This document shows positions 47,171 to 57,618 of a stretch of 64,000 bases of DNA, in pieces. This DNA comes from Oscheius dolichura (lineage: Eukaryota > Nematoda > Chromadorea > Rhabditida > Rhabditidae), in NCBI GenBank assembly GCA_932521035.1, contig OW051494.1, forward strand, positions 7,488,001-7,552,000, written 5' to 3'. A program made the translations under genes and the position numbers. The notes beneath the pieces are model-generated. The model saw only the letters and a list, made by a program, of their open reading frames with translations, was not told where the DNA came from and did not search any database. Position 1 is the first letter of the stretch. Every line of letters begins with the position of its first letter.

Positions 47171-49982
47171 TTATACGGCCGTAAATGTGCCGATGTACCC
47201 GGCAGAGGACGGCCCTCCCTGTTGAAATTGATAAAATATTGTAAGGTTTCGGTGGCTGGATTGATACGTCATCCTTGAATTGGTCAGCGATCTGTAACGG
47301 ATAAGAAAAGCCAATGGTCCGTCATTTACCCGAAGGCTAAAGCAACGGTGGCACTGTTGTCTCCATCCATTACAAACAGATAATCAGGATAGGGCATACT
47401 GAGATACGTTAGGTCGGCCCTCACCCTAAACGATCCCCGTTAAAACGAGAATATCCGAATAAAAACTCGCGTTTTATTCGTCTCGCTTGTGAGATAAGCA
47501 ATACTGTAGTAATTGTAATAATTCGAGGCAAGACGCTGATCTGAAAAGAAGACGGGTAGGGAACAAGGCAGGGCTGGAATTGGATGAGGGAATTACCTGT
47601 ACAGGGGACGGATAGGCTATAGTAGCTCATTCCTAGGGACTGAGGGCTTAATACTCCTGGAGAATCTAAAGTTTTCGTTTATTCTTCCCAGATTACTGTC
47701 ACCTCCGGCCGTCAAGACGAACATTTCATAGCTGAGCCCCGAGTGCCCGGTAGTGGTCACTGTCAAGTAGTTTGCCGTGCTTGTACAGAGAGCCACTCTG
47801 GTGATATAACTGGAACTGCTCCATCCCAGGCTAAAAGTATTACTGAAGACGGGAGATCTCTTATCCTACAAGCCGATTTGGTTTTGTGAACTGACTGGCC
47901 CGTCGTAGATGGAGATCGAGTCGTTCTGCTGAACATTGACCGAGTTGAACCGGAGACATGTTCTACCGGTGGTCTGCCCCATTTTGAGAAGATACGTACA
48001 ATTCTGAGCATAATGCGGTCCAGAGATCTAAATTAATTCAATTTGGAGAAGGGAGCAGCCACCTACGACTTCGGGAGACGTGCTGAAGGTGCTGCCACAG
48101 TGATCAGGACCTGTCCCATGGGTGCCTGAAAAGGAGATCATCCCCCGTTTTCTGGCCATGCCTCGAGCCACCGCCTGTCACACTTACCGTATCGTAACCT
48201 CCATCGATTTTTGAAGCCATTAAAGGTGGGCCTGGTCTGTGTAACGTATACGATTTTCAGGAAATTCCCAGTAGCAAAGTAGGCAGTACCATTATTTGTA
48301 TGACTGGTGCTGTTAAACCTAAAAGGGCTACTTGGCCAGTCTTCCCCTTCTCTACGTGACGAAAGGCTCCGTGTCTATCGGCAAATTGTATACTTGGATG
48401 GTACTGGTGGCATCTAAAGCCAACTCCTGGACGGTAAAGACTACAGTAACCCCGGGGTCTTCTGTGATAATGTACTGGCAGTGGTTAGGCTGACTGCCCA
48501 GAGGATAGCCAGGCGATACTATCTAAACGTTCGACTGTATAAAGGAAGAATAAAGGAACAGACATCTCCTCCTCCCGAAAGATATTCGGTTTCCGTACAT
48601 TGAAGAGGCGCATCAGTCGGTATTGGGCAGGTTAGAGCTGAAATTAAGCCTTGGGGGGACCAGGACAGGAGGATGGCCCTTTCTCAGTGTGCTGAGACGA
48701 CGTCTCCTTTTAGAATATAATGGCGGTTCTACCTGTCTTGCAGATGGCTACCGTATCCTCATTGCAGCCGCTGTTCATCCACTGTCCCCGCGGGACGACG
48801 TCGTCATCTGTCGTCGCCATGAACACACAGGTGCCAAGATTGGCATTCTTGAAGCCGAATTTATCATAGTCCATCTGTGTGCCATCGTCCCATTGATACG
48901 AGCCATTGAAATAAGTCAAGCCAATATACGTGTAGATTGTTCTCGTATAGTTGGAGAGGGCAACATCGCGAACGTAACTGTTCTCCTGGAATATTACCAT
49001 TGAGCAAAGGAGGACCACTTGGTCTCTCCCAGGGCCACGGTCAAGATCCTGTAGAACACCAACGGGACAGACTCGAACCCCCTTCTGGCCACGGGGGCAC
49101 TCATTGTTAAATCCCCCTAGAGTCGTTTTCAAAAAGATAAGAGACCACAGTAAAGATTGCTTGTTTCAATTTCCTTGGGCGGGAAGACAACGGACCTACC
49201 CCGTCATTATGAATTGAAGTGATATTTCCGCAATTGGAAGAGCAGGTGCTAACAGCTGTACCGTAGCCGATGGCATTCAGGGGATAGTAGCAGTGGCCAC
49301 GGAAATAATAGGATGGAGCAGGGCACATAGACACTGAATAGGGCGTTGAGAAGTCTCGAGCGCTAACCATTCACTCCTGGACTGGTTTTACAGATATAAT
49401 AGGCCGAATACCCCGTGCAGGCGGAGCTGTACCACTGACCGCTCACGGGGGCCAAGTAGACACAGGCTCCAGCCGCCATATTTGGGTGGCCTATAGAAGT
49501 ATTCAAATCAATATCTCATCCTCCACCTATATAGAAATTTGTAAAAGAGTTATTAGTGACGGGAATCCCGTTGTCCCAAAGACAAGAAGTCTTCTCGGAA
49601 GAGGTACAGGTCAGTCCAAGCCAGATGGGATTACTGCTCCCGGCGAGATTGGCCACGTTTGCGTTCTCCTAGAATATCTCTTTTCTATTATTTGTTTCTA
49701 GTTACAAATCCATTGCCCACAGTCAATATGTAGCCGTTGTCTAGTGCACAAGAATCGTAGGCCATGAACTGCGAGGAGGGACCGCGTTTCTGCAAAATAA
49801 GATAAGGGAGATGGAGGGAGGATGGCCAGCCTACAGCCGATTGGCAGATTCCATTTCCCATATCGGTATATCCTGCGATACAATTGGTAGGAACAACATC
49901 TAGGAATGAAATAAGTTTTAAAGAAACAGTGGCCACCTCCGAATTGGAGAAGAAACAGGAGTAAGGAGAGGGGGCGACGCAT
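47171..49982 (-). CDS. Secreted CTLD-CUB lectin B
   Basis: The signal peptide is MRRPLSLLLFLLQFG. CTLD1 begins NCIAGYTDMGNGICQSA and includes IWLGLTC, LWDNGIPVTNN and GHPNMAAGACVYL, ending CKTSPGVN. CTLD2 begins CPAPSYYFRGHCYYPLNAIG and includes YIGLTYFNGSYQWDDG and QWMNSGCNEDTVAICK. CUB1 begins SPGYPLGSQPNHCQYI. CUB2 includes CGSTFSTSPEVV, HYAQNCTYLLKMGQ and ISIYDGPVSSQNQIGL; it ends GYIGTFTAV. Intron positions match lectins A and C. The - strand poly(A) signal is at 47154-47159. Confidence 0.88.
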
Positions 49983-50012
49983 CGAACAAAGCAATAAGCA
50001 ACTATCTTGCTC

Positions 50013-50019
50013 AGATAAG
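50013..50019 (-). promoter_or_regulatory. GATA-factor site upstream of lectin B
   Basis: AGATAAG on the + strand within AGATAAGCGAATTA, 31 bp before the ATG at 49982. The 14-nt block is identical to that before lectin C. Confidence 0.55.
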
Positions 50020-50089
50020 CGAATTACAAAGGCCGTCTGGGGCATGAGCGATGGATAAATTACGGGGTACAGTCACCGAAGGGAAGTCA

Positions 50090-50165
50090 GTGAACAGTTC
50101 CAAGAACTGTGATAGAGACAGTTACACTTCCAGTCGAAGTGCCCCATGTGAAGATCCGCGGACTA
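50090..50165 (+). pseudogene. Remnant of the EF-hand gene's last exon (copy 2)
   Basis: Aligns with 43645-43712: a CCAAGA...GAGACAG block, then CAGTCGAAGTGCCCCATGTG versus CTGTCGAAGTCGGCCACGTG, then AAGATCCGCGGACT versus AAGATCAGCGACTC. It is more decayed and shorter than copy 1. It lies just upstream of lectin B's 5' end, in the position equivalent to copy 1. Confidence 0.75.
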
Positions 50166-50239
50166 CCCCTATGAGACCATTGAATACTCCCAGGAGGAGT
50201 CGTATCTGACCCTCGTAACTTGACAAGAGGTGTTTTCGT

Positions 50240-50625
50240 TTCGAGATGTTCCTTTTCCCATAAAATAGACATAAAATGACCTGTCCCACCCTTACGAAAA
50301 ACCCTAAAAGGCTTTATCAGTCGAATTTGGTCAGGACATCCGGCTGGCCGCTGGTCATTTGCTCGCTTCTTCTGCCGGTGGTCGGCTGTTCCTTCTGTGA
50401 CGTCTTATCAAAGTTACGTTGCTTTCTTTTTATGATTACAAACAAAAAAAAAGCGTGCGGGACCGCTTCCGGAGGCCGACGCAACTGTCATGCCTCTCCC
50501 GACAGAAAATCGCGTTGTGGGCCTCGATCCACATAAAATGACGCGTCCCGTTGACTCGGGTAGTCTCCTTTTGTCTAAAAATGGGGTAGTAGAGACGGTC
50601 AATGGGACTGGCCACGAGGCTGTGG
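50240..50625 (+). repeat. Dispersed repeat R1, copy between lectins B and C
   Basis: Nearly identical to 53788-54175 over about 380 bp (from TGTTTTCGTTTCGAGATGTTC to AATGGGACTGGCCACGAGG). It includes a peptide-level conserved frame (NRVVGLDPHKMTRPVDSGSL) also seen in the diverged copy at 30.5-30.9 kb. Confidence 0.9.
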
Positions 50626-50662
50626 CTGTCAATTTAAAATGCAAATATTTATTCTTGTTTCT

Positions 50663-53600
50663 TTATAAGGCCGTAAATGAACCGGTGTACTGCGTACTTG
50701 ACGTTCCGCCTGGTGAATATATGGAAGCTATGAGAAGGTACCGTTGAGAGGACTGGTATGTCTTTCGAGAAGAGCTGGGCAACGATCTGGAGCCAATTTT
50801 GAAAACAATAAATTAACGAGATACCCATAAGCTAAAGCAACAGTGAAGTTTTGTGTTTTGTTTTGTCCATCCATTATGACTAGATAGTTAGGATCAGGCA
50901 CAGTAAAATAGGAGAAGTTAACCTGCACCCTGAACTATTTGCGCTAAAAGGAGAACTGGGCAAATTTCCCTTGTTTTTGAATTATCACTTGGATAATAGA
51001 AGGTGGATCCAGTGGGATAACCACGGCTATCTGAAATAAACGTTTCATTGAAATCAAACCGCTGGGTATCTCCAATGAAAATATCGTCTGCCGATGTTAT
51101 CACACTAACCTGTAACGGGGACTGACTTGCTAATGTAACTAAAATGCATCTCTGTAGGATTCAATACAGCTGGGGAATCTGTACTTATTGTATACTCTGT
51201 ACTGAGCACCATCACCTGCAGCCGTTAGAACAAACATTTCATAGTTGAGTCCCGAGCGGCCGGTAGTGACGACTGTCATGTAGTTAGAGGTAGTTGAACA
51301 GAGAGCAACGGCAGTCGCATAGGGGTTGACTATGACAGAAGCCAGACTAAACGAGTTGCCTAGAACGGGAAGTCTCCATTTTTACAATCCAATTAAGTTT
51401 TCGGAACTGATAGGTCCGTCGTAGATGGTGATGGAGTCGCCCGGTTTTACATTCACCGAGGTGAAGCGGAGGCAGGTCCTGGTCGTGACAGCCCCCATTC
51501 GGAGGACATATGTACAATTCAGAGCAAGATGGGGACCAGAGATCTGGGAGCATTGAGCATGGAGAGGATATTAAAGGGACTGTCAGGGACCTTTGGATTA
51601 GTGAAAGACTTAGCGTCCTTTTCTGTAAAGCACTTGGCGGGAGTTCCCATTTTCAAACGCCAAATCTGTGCTTTGCGGCGGTTGGTGAACGTTCTTGGTA
51701 TCAGTTTGTAGAGAAAAAATCGCTTGTAAAGGCGTACTATGGACGGTTTCTCCAATAGACCACAGAGAGCTCCAATTTCAAAAATGGGGAATCCCGGCCA
51801 AGGGCTTTACAGAAAAAGGACGCTAAGTCTTTCACTAAACCAAAGGTCCCTGACAGTCCCTTTAATATCCTCTCCAAACCTACGACAGATGGTGACGTGG
51901 TAAAGGTGCTGCTACAATGATCGGCGGCTATCGGATGGCTGTCTGAAATGGGCTTCTTCTGCCTGTTCTGACGGGGCCATCTATCATACCGTATTTAATT
52001 CTCCAACGATTCCTGAAGCCGTTAAATACATTTTTGGTCGGCGTTTCATATACAATTTTCAAGAAATTGGCAGCACCAAAGTAGGCTGTCACGTTGCTTG
52101 GCTCAGTGGAGCTGCCAAACCTGAAACGCGGGCAATTGCCCCCTTATTTTTGCCATTTACGTGACAAAGGGCACTGTATCCGTTGGTGAATCATACACTT
52201 TTATCGTGCTAGAGCTGTCCAACGACAGCTCCTCGACAATCAAGATTACGGTAGAACCTGAATCTTCTGTGATGATATATTGGCAGTGGCCCGCGTCGCT
52301 GCCTCTTGGATAACCCGGCGACAGTAGCTGAAATCTCGCCGGTAAAAAGATCAAAAAATGGGCAGACTTCACCACTTCCTGAAAGATACTGTGTTTCGGC
52401 ACACTGGGGTGGCGTGTCAGTTTGGCAAGTTAAACCTGTGACACTGGTTCCAAACGGATACTGTAGAGGCTACCTGTCTTACAGACGGCCGTGATATCCT
52501 CGCTACAGTCGGCACTCGTCCATTGGCCACGTGAAACAATGTCGCCGTTTGCTGTGCCCATGAGCACACAAAATCCAAGCTCACTGTTCTTAAAGCCAAA
52601 TTTGTCGAAATTCATCCGTGTGCCGTCGTCCCATTGATACGAGCCGTTGGTGTAGGACAAGCCAATGTACGAGTAGACGGCTCCCGTACTATTGGAGACG
52701 GCTATATCGCGGACATAGCTGTTCTCCTGGAAAGATAGGGGTGAGCAATGCCCGAAGATAATTTTAGAGTGTGTGGTTTAGTTAATCTCTCCATTGATTC
52801 GGATAAGGGACAGCTACGCGGAAAGAAGGTTCTACGACCAGGGCCTTTGATTTACGGCACTCAGCCTTGTTGGATATGGATATGGATACTTGTGGTGGGA
52901 AAACGTACTCCGTCATTATGAATCGAAACCAAATTTCCGCAATTATTTGTACAGGAGAGAACAGCCTTACTGTAGCCAAGAGCATAGAGAGGATAATAGC
53001 AGTAGCCGCGGAAATAGGATGTTGGAGGAGGACATTGGGATACTAAAAATGTTTAAAAATTCGCGTAGACGACTAGCCATAAACTCCTGGACTAGTTTGG
53101 CAGACGTAATATACGGAAGTTTGTGTGCAATCTGAACTGTACCACTGACCGCTCGGTACGTTCAAGTAGACGCAGGCTCCGGTTGCCATATTTGGATGGC
53201 CTAAAACCTCATCTAATAAGGGAAATGATATATCCACCTGGGGCAAAGTTTGAGTAAGAAGTATTGGTAATGGAGACGCCGTTGTCCCAAAGACAAGAAG
53301 TCCTATCGGAAGAAGTACAGGTCAGCCCGAGCCACTGGGCTTCTCCGTTTAGACTAGCAATCTTTGAATTCTCCTAAACCGCCTTTCCTATTTTCGTGTC
53401 GAGTTCTAATTACAAATGCATTGTTCACGGTCGGCATGTAAGAATTGCTCGCAGCACAGTAAGCGTAGGCCTTGTACTGGGGAGTGGCACTACGTATCTG
53501 TAATGAAGGGGAAAGTGTTGGGGAACGCCAGCTTACATCCGATCGACAAATTCCATTCCCAATATCGATGTAGCCTGTTGTACAATTGGCGGACACCACA

Positions 53601-53686
53601 TCTACGGAATAAATGAGTTTTAAAGAAAAAAGTGCAGAACCTCGGGCATGGAGAAGAAAAAGAAACAAGGAGAGGAGGCGAGGCAT
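50663..53686 (-). CDS. Secreted CTLD-CUB lectin C
   Basis: The start is MPRLLSLFLFLLHARG at 53686 (an in-frame ATG also at 53698). CTLD1 begins NCTTGYIDIGNGICRSD and includes QWLGLTC, LWDNGVSITNTSY and GHPNMATGACVYL. CTLD2 begins PPPTSYFRGYCYYPLYALG and includes YIGLSYTNGSYQWDDG and QWTSADCSEDITAVC. CUB1 begins LLSPGYPRGSDAGHCQYI. CUB2 ends YTGSFTAL. An intron of CUB2 (51547-51880 region) has been enlarged by a foldback element. Overall layout matches lectins A and B. The - strand poly(A) signal is at 50648-50653. Confidence 0.87.
51561..51875. mobile_element. Foldback (MITE-like) element in a lectin C intron
   Basis: Inverted arms of about 97 bp (51561-51657 and 51778-51875) are nearly identical. 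Outer ends are GGAGAGGATATTAAAGGGAC and its complement, with GACTTAGCGTCCTTTTCTG further in. A middle of about 120 bp separates them. Lectins A and B have only a short intron here. No clear target-site duplication is visible. Confidence 0.88.
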
Positions 53687-53720
53687 GGAGGAAAACAACG
53701 ACCTGACAGTTATCTAGCGA

Positions 53721-53727
53721 AGATAAG
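53721..53727 (-). promoter_or_regulatory. GATA-factor site upstream of lectin C
   Basis: AGATAAG on the + strand within GAAGATAAGCGAATTA, 35 bp before the ATG at 53686. Confidence 0.55.
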
Positions 53728-53787
53728 CGAATTATAAGTGTCTTCTCGAGAAAAAAAGGAGTACAGTCACTGGAAACTGCTCTTGAT

Positions 53788-54180
53788 ATGGTGTTTTCGT
53801 TTCGAGATGTTCCTTTTCCCATGAAATAGACATAAAATGACCTGTCCCACCCTTACGAAAAACCCTAAAAGGCTTTATCAGTCGAATTTGGTCAGGACAT
53901 CCAGCTGGCCGCTGGTCATTTGCTCGCTTCTTCTGCCGGTGATCGGCTGTTCCTTCTGTGACGACTTATCAAAGTTACGTTGCTTTCTTTTTATGATTAC
54001 AAACAAAAAAAAGCGTGCGGGACCTCGTTTAGAGGCCGGCGCAACTGTCATGCCTCTCCCGACAGAAAATCGCGTTGTGGGCCTCGATTCACATAAAATG
54101 ACGCGTCCCGTTGACTCGGGTAGTCTCCTTTTGTCTAAAAATGGGGTAGTAGAGACGGTCAATGGGACTGGCCACGAGGG
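53788..54180 (+). repeat. Dispersed repeat R1, copy upstream of lectin C
   Basis: Almost identical to 50240-50625. The match ends at CCACGAGG, after which 54181-54345 begins a second family (R2). It lies in the same relative position to lectin C as the 50.2-kb copy does to lectin B, so R1 travelled with the duplicated lectin unit. Confidence 0.9.
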
Positions 54181-54345
54181 AATCCGCCTCTCCTGCCGGC
54201 CTCTCTTACTTGAGAAGGCGTTCCGACCCGGTCTCCCGGTGGCTCGCTGTCCCACGGTGCCACAGCGGTGTTTGGACACACCGTCTGGACTCGGGCCACC
54301 ACGAAGGGAAATCGGAAGTGCTCGAACCCCTGACACCACTCTCTT
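54181..54345 (+). repeat. Dispersed repeat R2, copy 1
   Basis: Homologous to 55318-55485: both begin GAATCCGCCTC and share CCACAGCGGTGTTTGGA and GGAAGTGCTCG near the end. On the - strand the peptide KHRCG and flanking residues are kept in both copies. Confidence 0.75.
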
Positions 54346-54368
54346 TCGGCTAAATCCAATCTAAATAT

Positions 54369-54964
54369 TCAATTCTTCTTATTCAATTTGAACCCAGTCC
54401 AGAAATTGACCAAAGCGAGCGGCGGGTGGCCATCGTCCTTCCGGTCCAACGGGCTAAATTTATACCGTTCGTGGTCAGTGTTGCTGTTCCACAGTTTTCG
54501 GACGTTTCTTCCAAAAATAGACGGGCTCCCTCTCAACAAAGGGGGAGGCCCATTGAGTACGCCCCAGAGTTCCAGCGTCCTCTGTTGTCTGTCTTCCCCG
54601 TGGAGTTCTGCCCTCACTGGGATCAAAATATCCTCCACGAGCCTGCTTCCTGTTGGAATTATGATTTGAGAAAGTCTTCCATCTCCCTCCCTATCTATTC
54701 AACCACCTCGATAACCACCAGTCGTTTCATTCCTCGGTCAAAATACGGCTTGCAGTAAGGGGCTCTTAGGAATGATCTGAAACTGTAAAGATCGAAAATG
54801 TAGAGGATGTAGATAGAGACGGAGATGAGAGAGGCAACTTCGGCTAGTACGTAGTCAGCCGGGGAACACAACTCAGACAGCGAGACGGCCGCCGCCGCCT
54901 CCTCCTCCGGGTCGTCTCTCCTCTCCTCGGCCTCTTGGATTGGCTGTTGGCATACAAAACGTTT
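54369..54964 (-). CDS. Unrecognised membrane protein, 3' exons (5' end undefined)
   Basis: After an acceptor-like AAATTACCAG the frame reads KRFVCQQPIQEAEERRDDPE, an Ala/Glu-rich stretch, SELCSPADYVLAEVASLISV, a hydrophobic helix (SLISVSIYILYIFDLY) and RSFLRAPYCKPYFDRGMKRL, to a TAG at about 54695. A second exon, entered by an acceptor in the 54610-54640 region, reads DILIPVRAELHGEDRQQRTL, ELWGVLNGPPPLLRGSPSIF and RYKFSPLDRKDDGHPPLALV, ending FKLNKKN-stop at 54369. The exact join is unclear. Both blocks look strongly coding, with a single-pass or multipass membrane topology. No ATG is found for the first block and no family is recognised. Confidence 0.5.
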
Positions 54965-55317
54965 CTGGTAATTTCACTTGTTGCTATCTTCCCTCTTTTC
55001 TTCATTTCCATTTCAATTTTACTATTTCACCGCGAAAACGCGCTATTCAAATCAGTTTGTGACTTTTGGTCAAGTCGACAGGAAAAGTGACGCGTCCAGC
55101 CTGTCAACTTTTGGTCAAGACAACGGCTTCTTCCCAGTCAGTCGTCTCTCTTCCTCGGCAGCATGCGGACGTCTTCTACTAAACCCAGGTCATGTTTTAC
55201 TCTTTTTTTTCTCGAATTTTCTCTAAAAATCATACGAATCCTCGCCATGTCGAGGGTGCCCTTTCGGTCTAAATTAGGTGAACCATGAGACGGCCACCAG
55301 GGACAGACCGAGTAGAG

Positions 55318-55485
55318 AATCCGCCTCGAAAGGTAGCCTGCCCTCCCTCCGGAGAAGGTGTCCCGGCCCGGTTCTCTGGTCCCGGGGTGTCGTCTGTGTC
55401 CACAGCGGTGTTTGGAACAGCACAGAAGGCCCCCGGCGCCGCCAAGGAGAACTGGAAGTGCTCGTTCCCCTCTCGACGAACATTC
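55318..55485 (+). repeat. Dispersed repeat R2, copy 2
   Basis: See the copy at 54181-54345. About 165 bp of shared sequence with small indels; the strongest block is TCCACAGCGGTGTTTGGAAC. Confidence 0.75.
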
Positions 55486-55527
55486 GATCAAAATTGATAA
55501 TTCATCGTGTCCCAGTCCCTTTCCTGC

Positions 55528-56035
55528 CTTTTCTCCCCCCGTAAACCTCCAGACTGGCCATCTGGCGTGGAGAGGACGCTGTCGACCCGTCAAGAGGCGA
55601 GACAAGCAGACGATCCACGTTATACTTTGGCAGTGTCGGGGTTATCCGCTCACAAACGAGGGCACCCCGGCGCTTATCCTATCCACCGGCCATCGGTTAA
55701 AGGCAGAAAAGGGAAATGGGCGAAATTGGCAGGACAGGAGACGTGATGACAAGATCCGCCACGTTTCCCGTCCTCTCTTTGCATTGGAACGATTCCATGT
55801 AGAGTATCCTCCTCTTCAGGAGAAGTGCCCTCCCCAGGTTCTTCTTCTGCCTTTTCTCCCCCGTAAACCTCCAGATTGGCCATCTGGCGTGGAGAGAACG
55901 ACGTTGTCGACCCGTCAAGAGGCAAGACTCGCGTACTCCACGTTAAACTTTGGCAGCGCTCGGGTTATCCGCTCAAAAGAGGGCACCCCATCGCTTATCC
56001 TATACCCCGGCCATCGGTTGAAGGCAGAAAGGGGA
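55528..56035 (+). repeat. Direct duplication of a ~190-bp unit
   Basis: 55528-55725 and 55848-56035 match closely: both contain CCCCCGTAAACCTCCAGA, TGGCCATCTGGCGTGGAGAG, GTCGACCCGTCAAGAGGC, GGTTATCCGCTCA, CGCTTATCCTAT and GGCCATCGGTT. A + strand frame of 241 codons spans both (55358-56083), but it owes its length to the duplication and has no domain. Confidence 0.85.
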
Positions 56036-56124
56036 CCGGAGGATACTGTCCTTGCTGGCAGGATACTCATCCCTCCCGCATGACAAAATCACTTTATGTA
56101 CTTTGCTCTGCTTTCAATTTTCAG

Positions 56125-56469
56125 GAGAAGCAGCGAGACGACAACTGGAAGTGTGGCGGCAATTGGGAAGAATGACGAGGAGCGGCAGACACATGGAAGG
56201 AGGTGAGTGGGCTTTCTATCCAATTTAGACTCATCTTTGCAGGACGATCTTCGTACTCATGGGCCTGGTTGAAAGAAGAGACGTCTAGAAAGCCGTTGAA
56301 ATCCACAGAGACGCAAAAGAACCGACGAACTAGACAGAGCACGACAAGGAGACGTCCAAATGGTGGAGACGGGGAGTGAGTGAGCTTTCTGGTCAATTCT
56401 TATCATTCTTACAGGGATTGGAAGGACAAGACCGTCTGCTACGAGAAAAAAAAGGAAATGGGCAAGTGA
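56125..56469 (+). CDS. Orphan basic protein, three 3' exons
   Basis: Exons 56125-56202, 56243-56375 and 56415-56469 join in phase (1, then 2) through two short introns with good TTTGCAG and TTACAG acceptors. They read EAARRQLEVWRQLGRMTRSG, then SSYSWAWLKEETSRKPLKST with an Arg-rich stretch, and DWKDKTVCYEKKKEMGK-stop. The two introns begin with nearly the same sequence (GTGAGTGGGCTTTCTATCCA and GTGAGTGAGCTTTCTGGTCA), so the exon-intron unit may itself be duplicated. The upstream exon is unknown. Confidence 0.35.
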
Positions 56470-57618
56470 TCTCGGAGAAGCGAAGCCACAAGATGACAGT
56501 ACCTCGCTATAGCCCGTCTTCTCAAAACGACAGGGGAGAAGGCTGCCGCCCAAGCTCCCTGGAGCTGCTCGCCACTGTCAAGAGGACTGGAAGATTATTG
56601 GGACACAGGTGTGTTCAAGCTTGTATTCTGTCTGGGTTCTGTCTACCAGTTTAGACAGAATCTGGACAGTTCTGCGCAGCTGTCGATCCTTTTTTTGGGT
56701 CAATTAGCATATCATTTGGGTGCATTAGCATAGAATTTTTGATAAAGATTGATTATTTTCAGGTGTCTGGTCATTTTCTGGCGAAGTTGGAGGAAGACGA
56801 CGTCAGGAGAAGCTTATCGACGGCAGAACAGTGATATTTTCTTCCTTCAACAGGCGTAAAAGCCCTGTTTGGAGGAATTGTGTTTTTGTTTTTGCGGGAG
56901 CTTCGTGTCTATCTTTGCTCTTGCCTACTCGCTGGTGTCCCCTTGCAATATTTTGAGGCTAGGGGGCCAAAATGGAGCAAATAACTGGCCGCGATGGTTA
57001 CCCTCGTAGCCCCCATCAGCCCACCCGTAACCACCATCATCTTGTTCGTCTAAAGAGTGGCCAAGGTGAACCCGAAAGAATTGCTAAAATGGCAGATATT
57101 GGTGTGAAAGGGGAGGAGGAGGACAGGATGTAGATATCCAGGGTGGTGGAGGGGGGCACGGGGGTCGACATGGAGAGGACAGCTTTTATATTTGTGGTCG
57201 TTGTGAGGACGAGGAAGAGGAGGTGGAGGACGGGAGACGGGGGCACGAGTCGATCCCTGTAAGAGAGCTTCTGATTACTTTTGAAATAATTGAGACGCTT
57301 CACAACTGTCTTTCTCCAAAGAAGGGAAGGAAAACTGTACAGGAAATAAACTCCAGTGGGGAGACAGGGGCAGGTTATAGGAGACGGGGCGAGGAGAAGG
57401 ACGAGGAGGAGGACGAGGTGGATGGGCAGAGACTGTCTAACTTTCTTTGACTCTTTCTCGTAGGTTTGAGTGAGGAGGATCTTCATTGAGACTCCTAGAA
57501 TAGTAAACCCCGTAGGTATTTTACCCAATCACAAAGACTGATCAAAGATTTATAGAAATCCTCCTTTTAAAATACAGAATAAACAAATAAATCCTGGCAG
57601 AAGAAACAAGTCCTCTGG
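56470..57618. other. Region without a supported gene
   Basis: A 163-codon - strand frame (57037-57528) is hydrophobic and Leu/Pro-rich, and the + strand frame 57223-57450 is acidic and basic. They are complementary in composition on an AGGACGAGG-rich tract, and neither has a domain or splice support. Confidence 0.4.

Noticed and set aside
49050..49120. tRNA-like B-box (GGTTCGAGTC on the - strand) in lectin B
   Set aside because: No acceptor stem or anticodon arm can be drawn around it; it is intron sequence of the lectin.
55358..56083. 241-codon + strand open frame
   Set aside because: Its length comes from a direct duplication of a ~190-bp unit, and it has no recognisable fold. It may include a real exon, but not as one continuous gene.
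57037..57528. 163-codon hydrophobic - strand open frame
   Set aside because: Leu/Pro/Thr runs mirror a purine-rich low-complexity + strand; no conserved topology or splice support.
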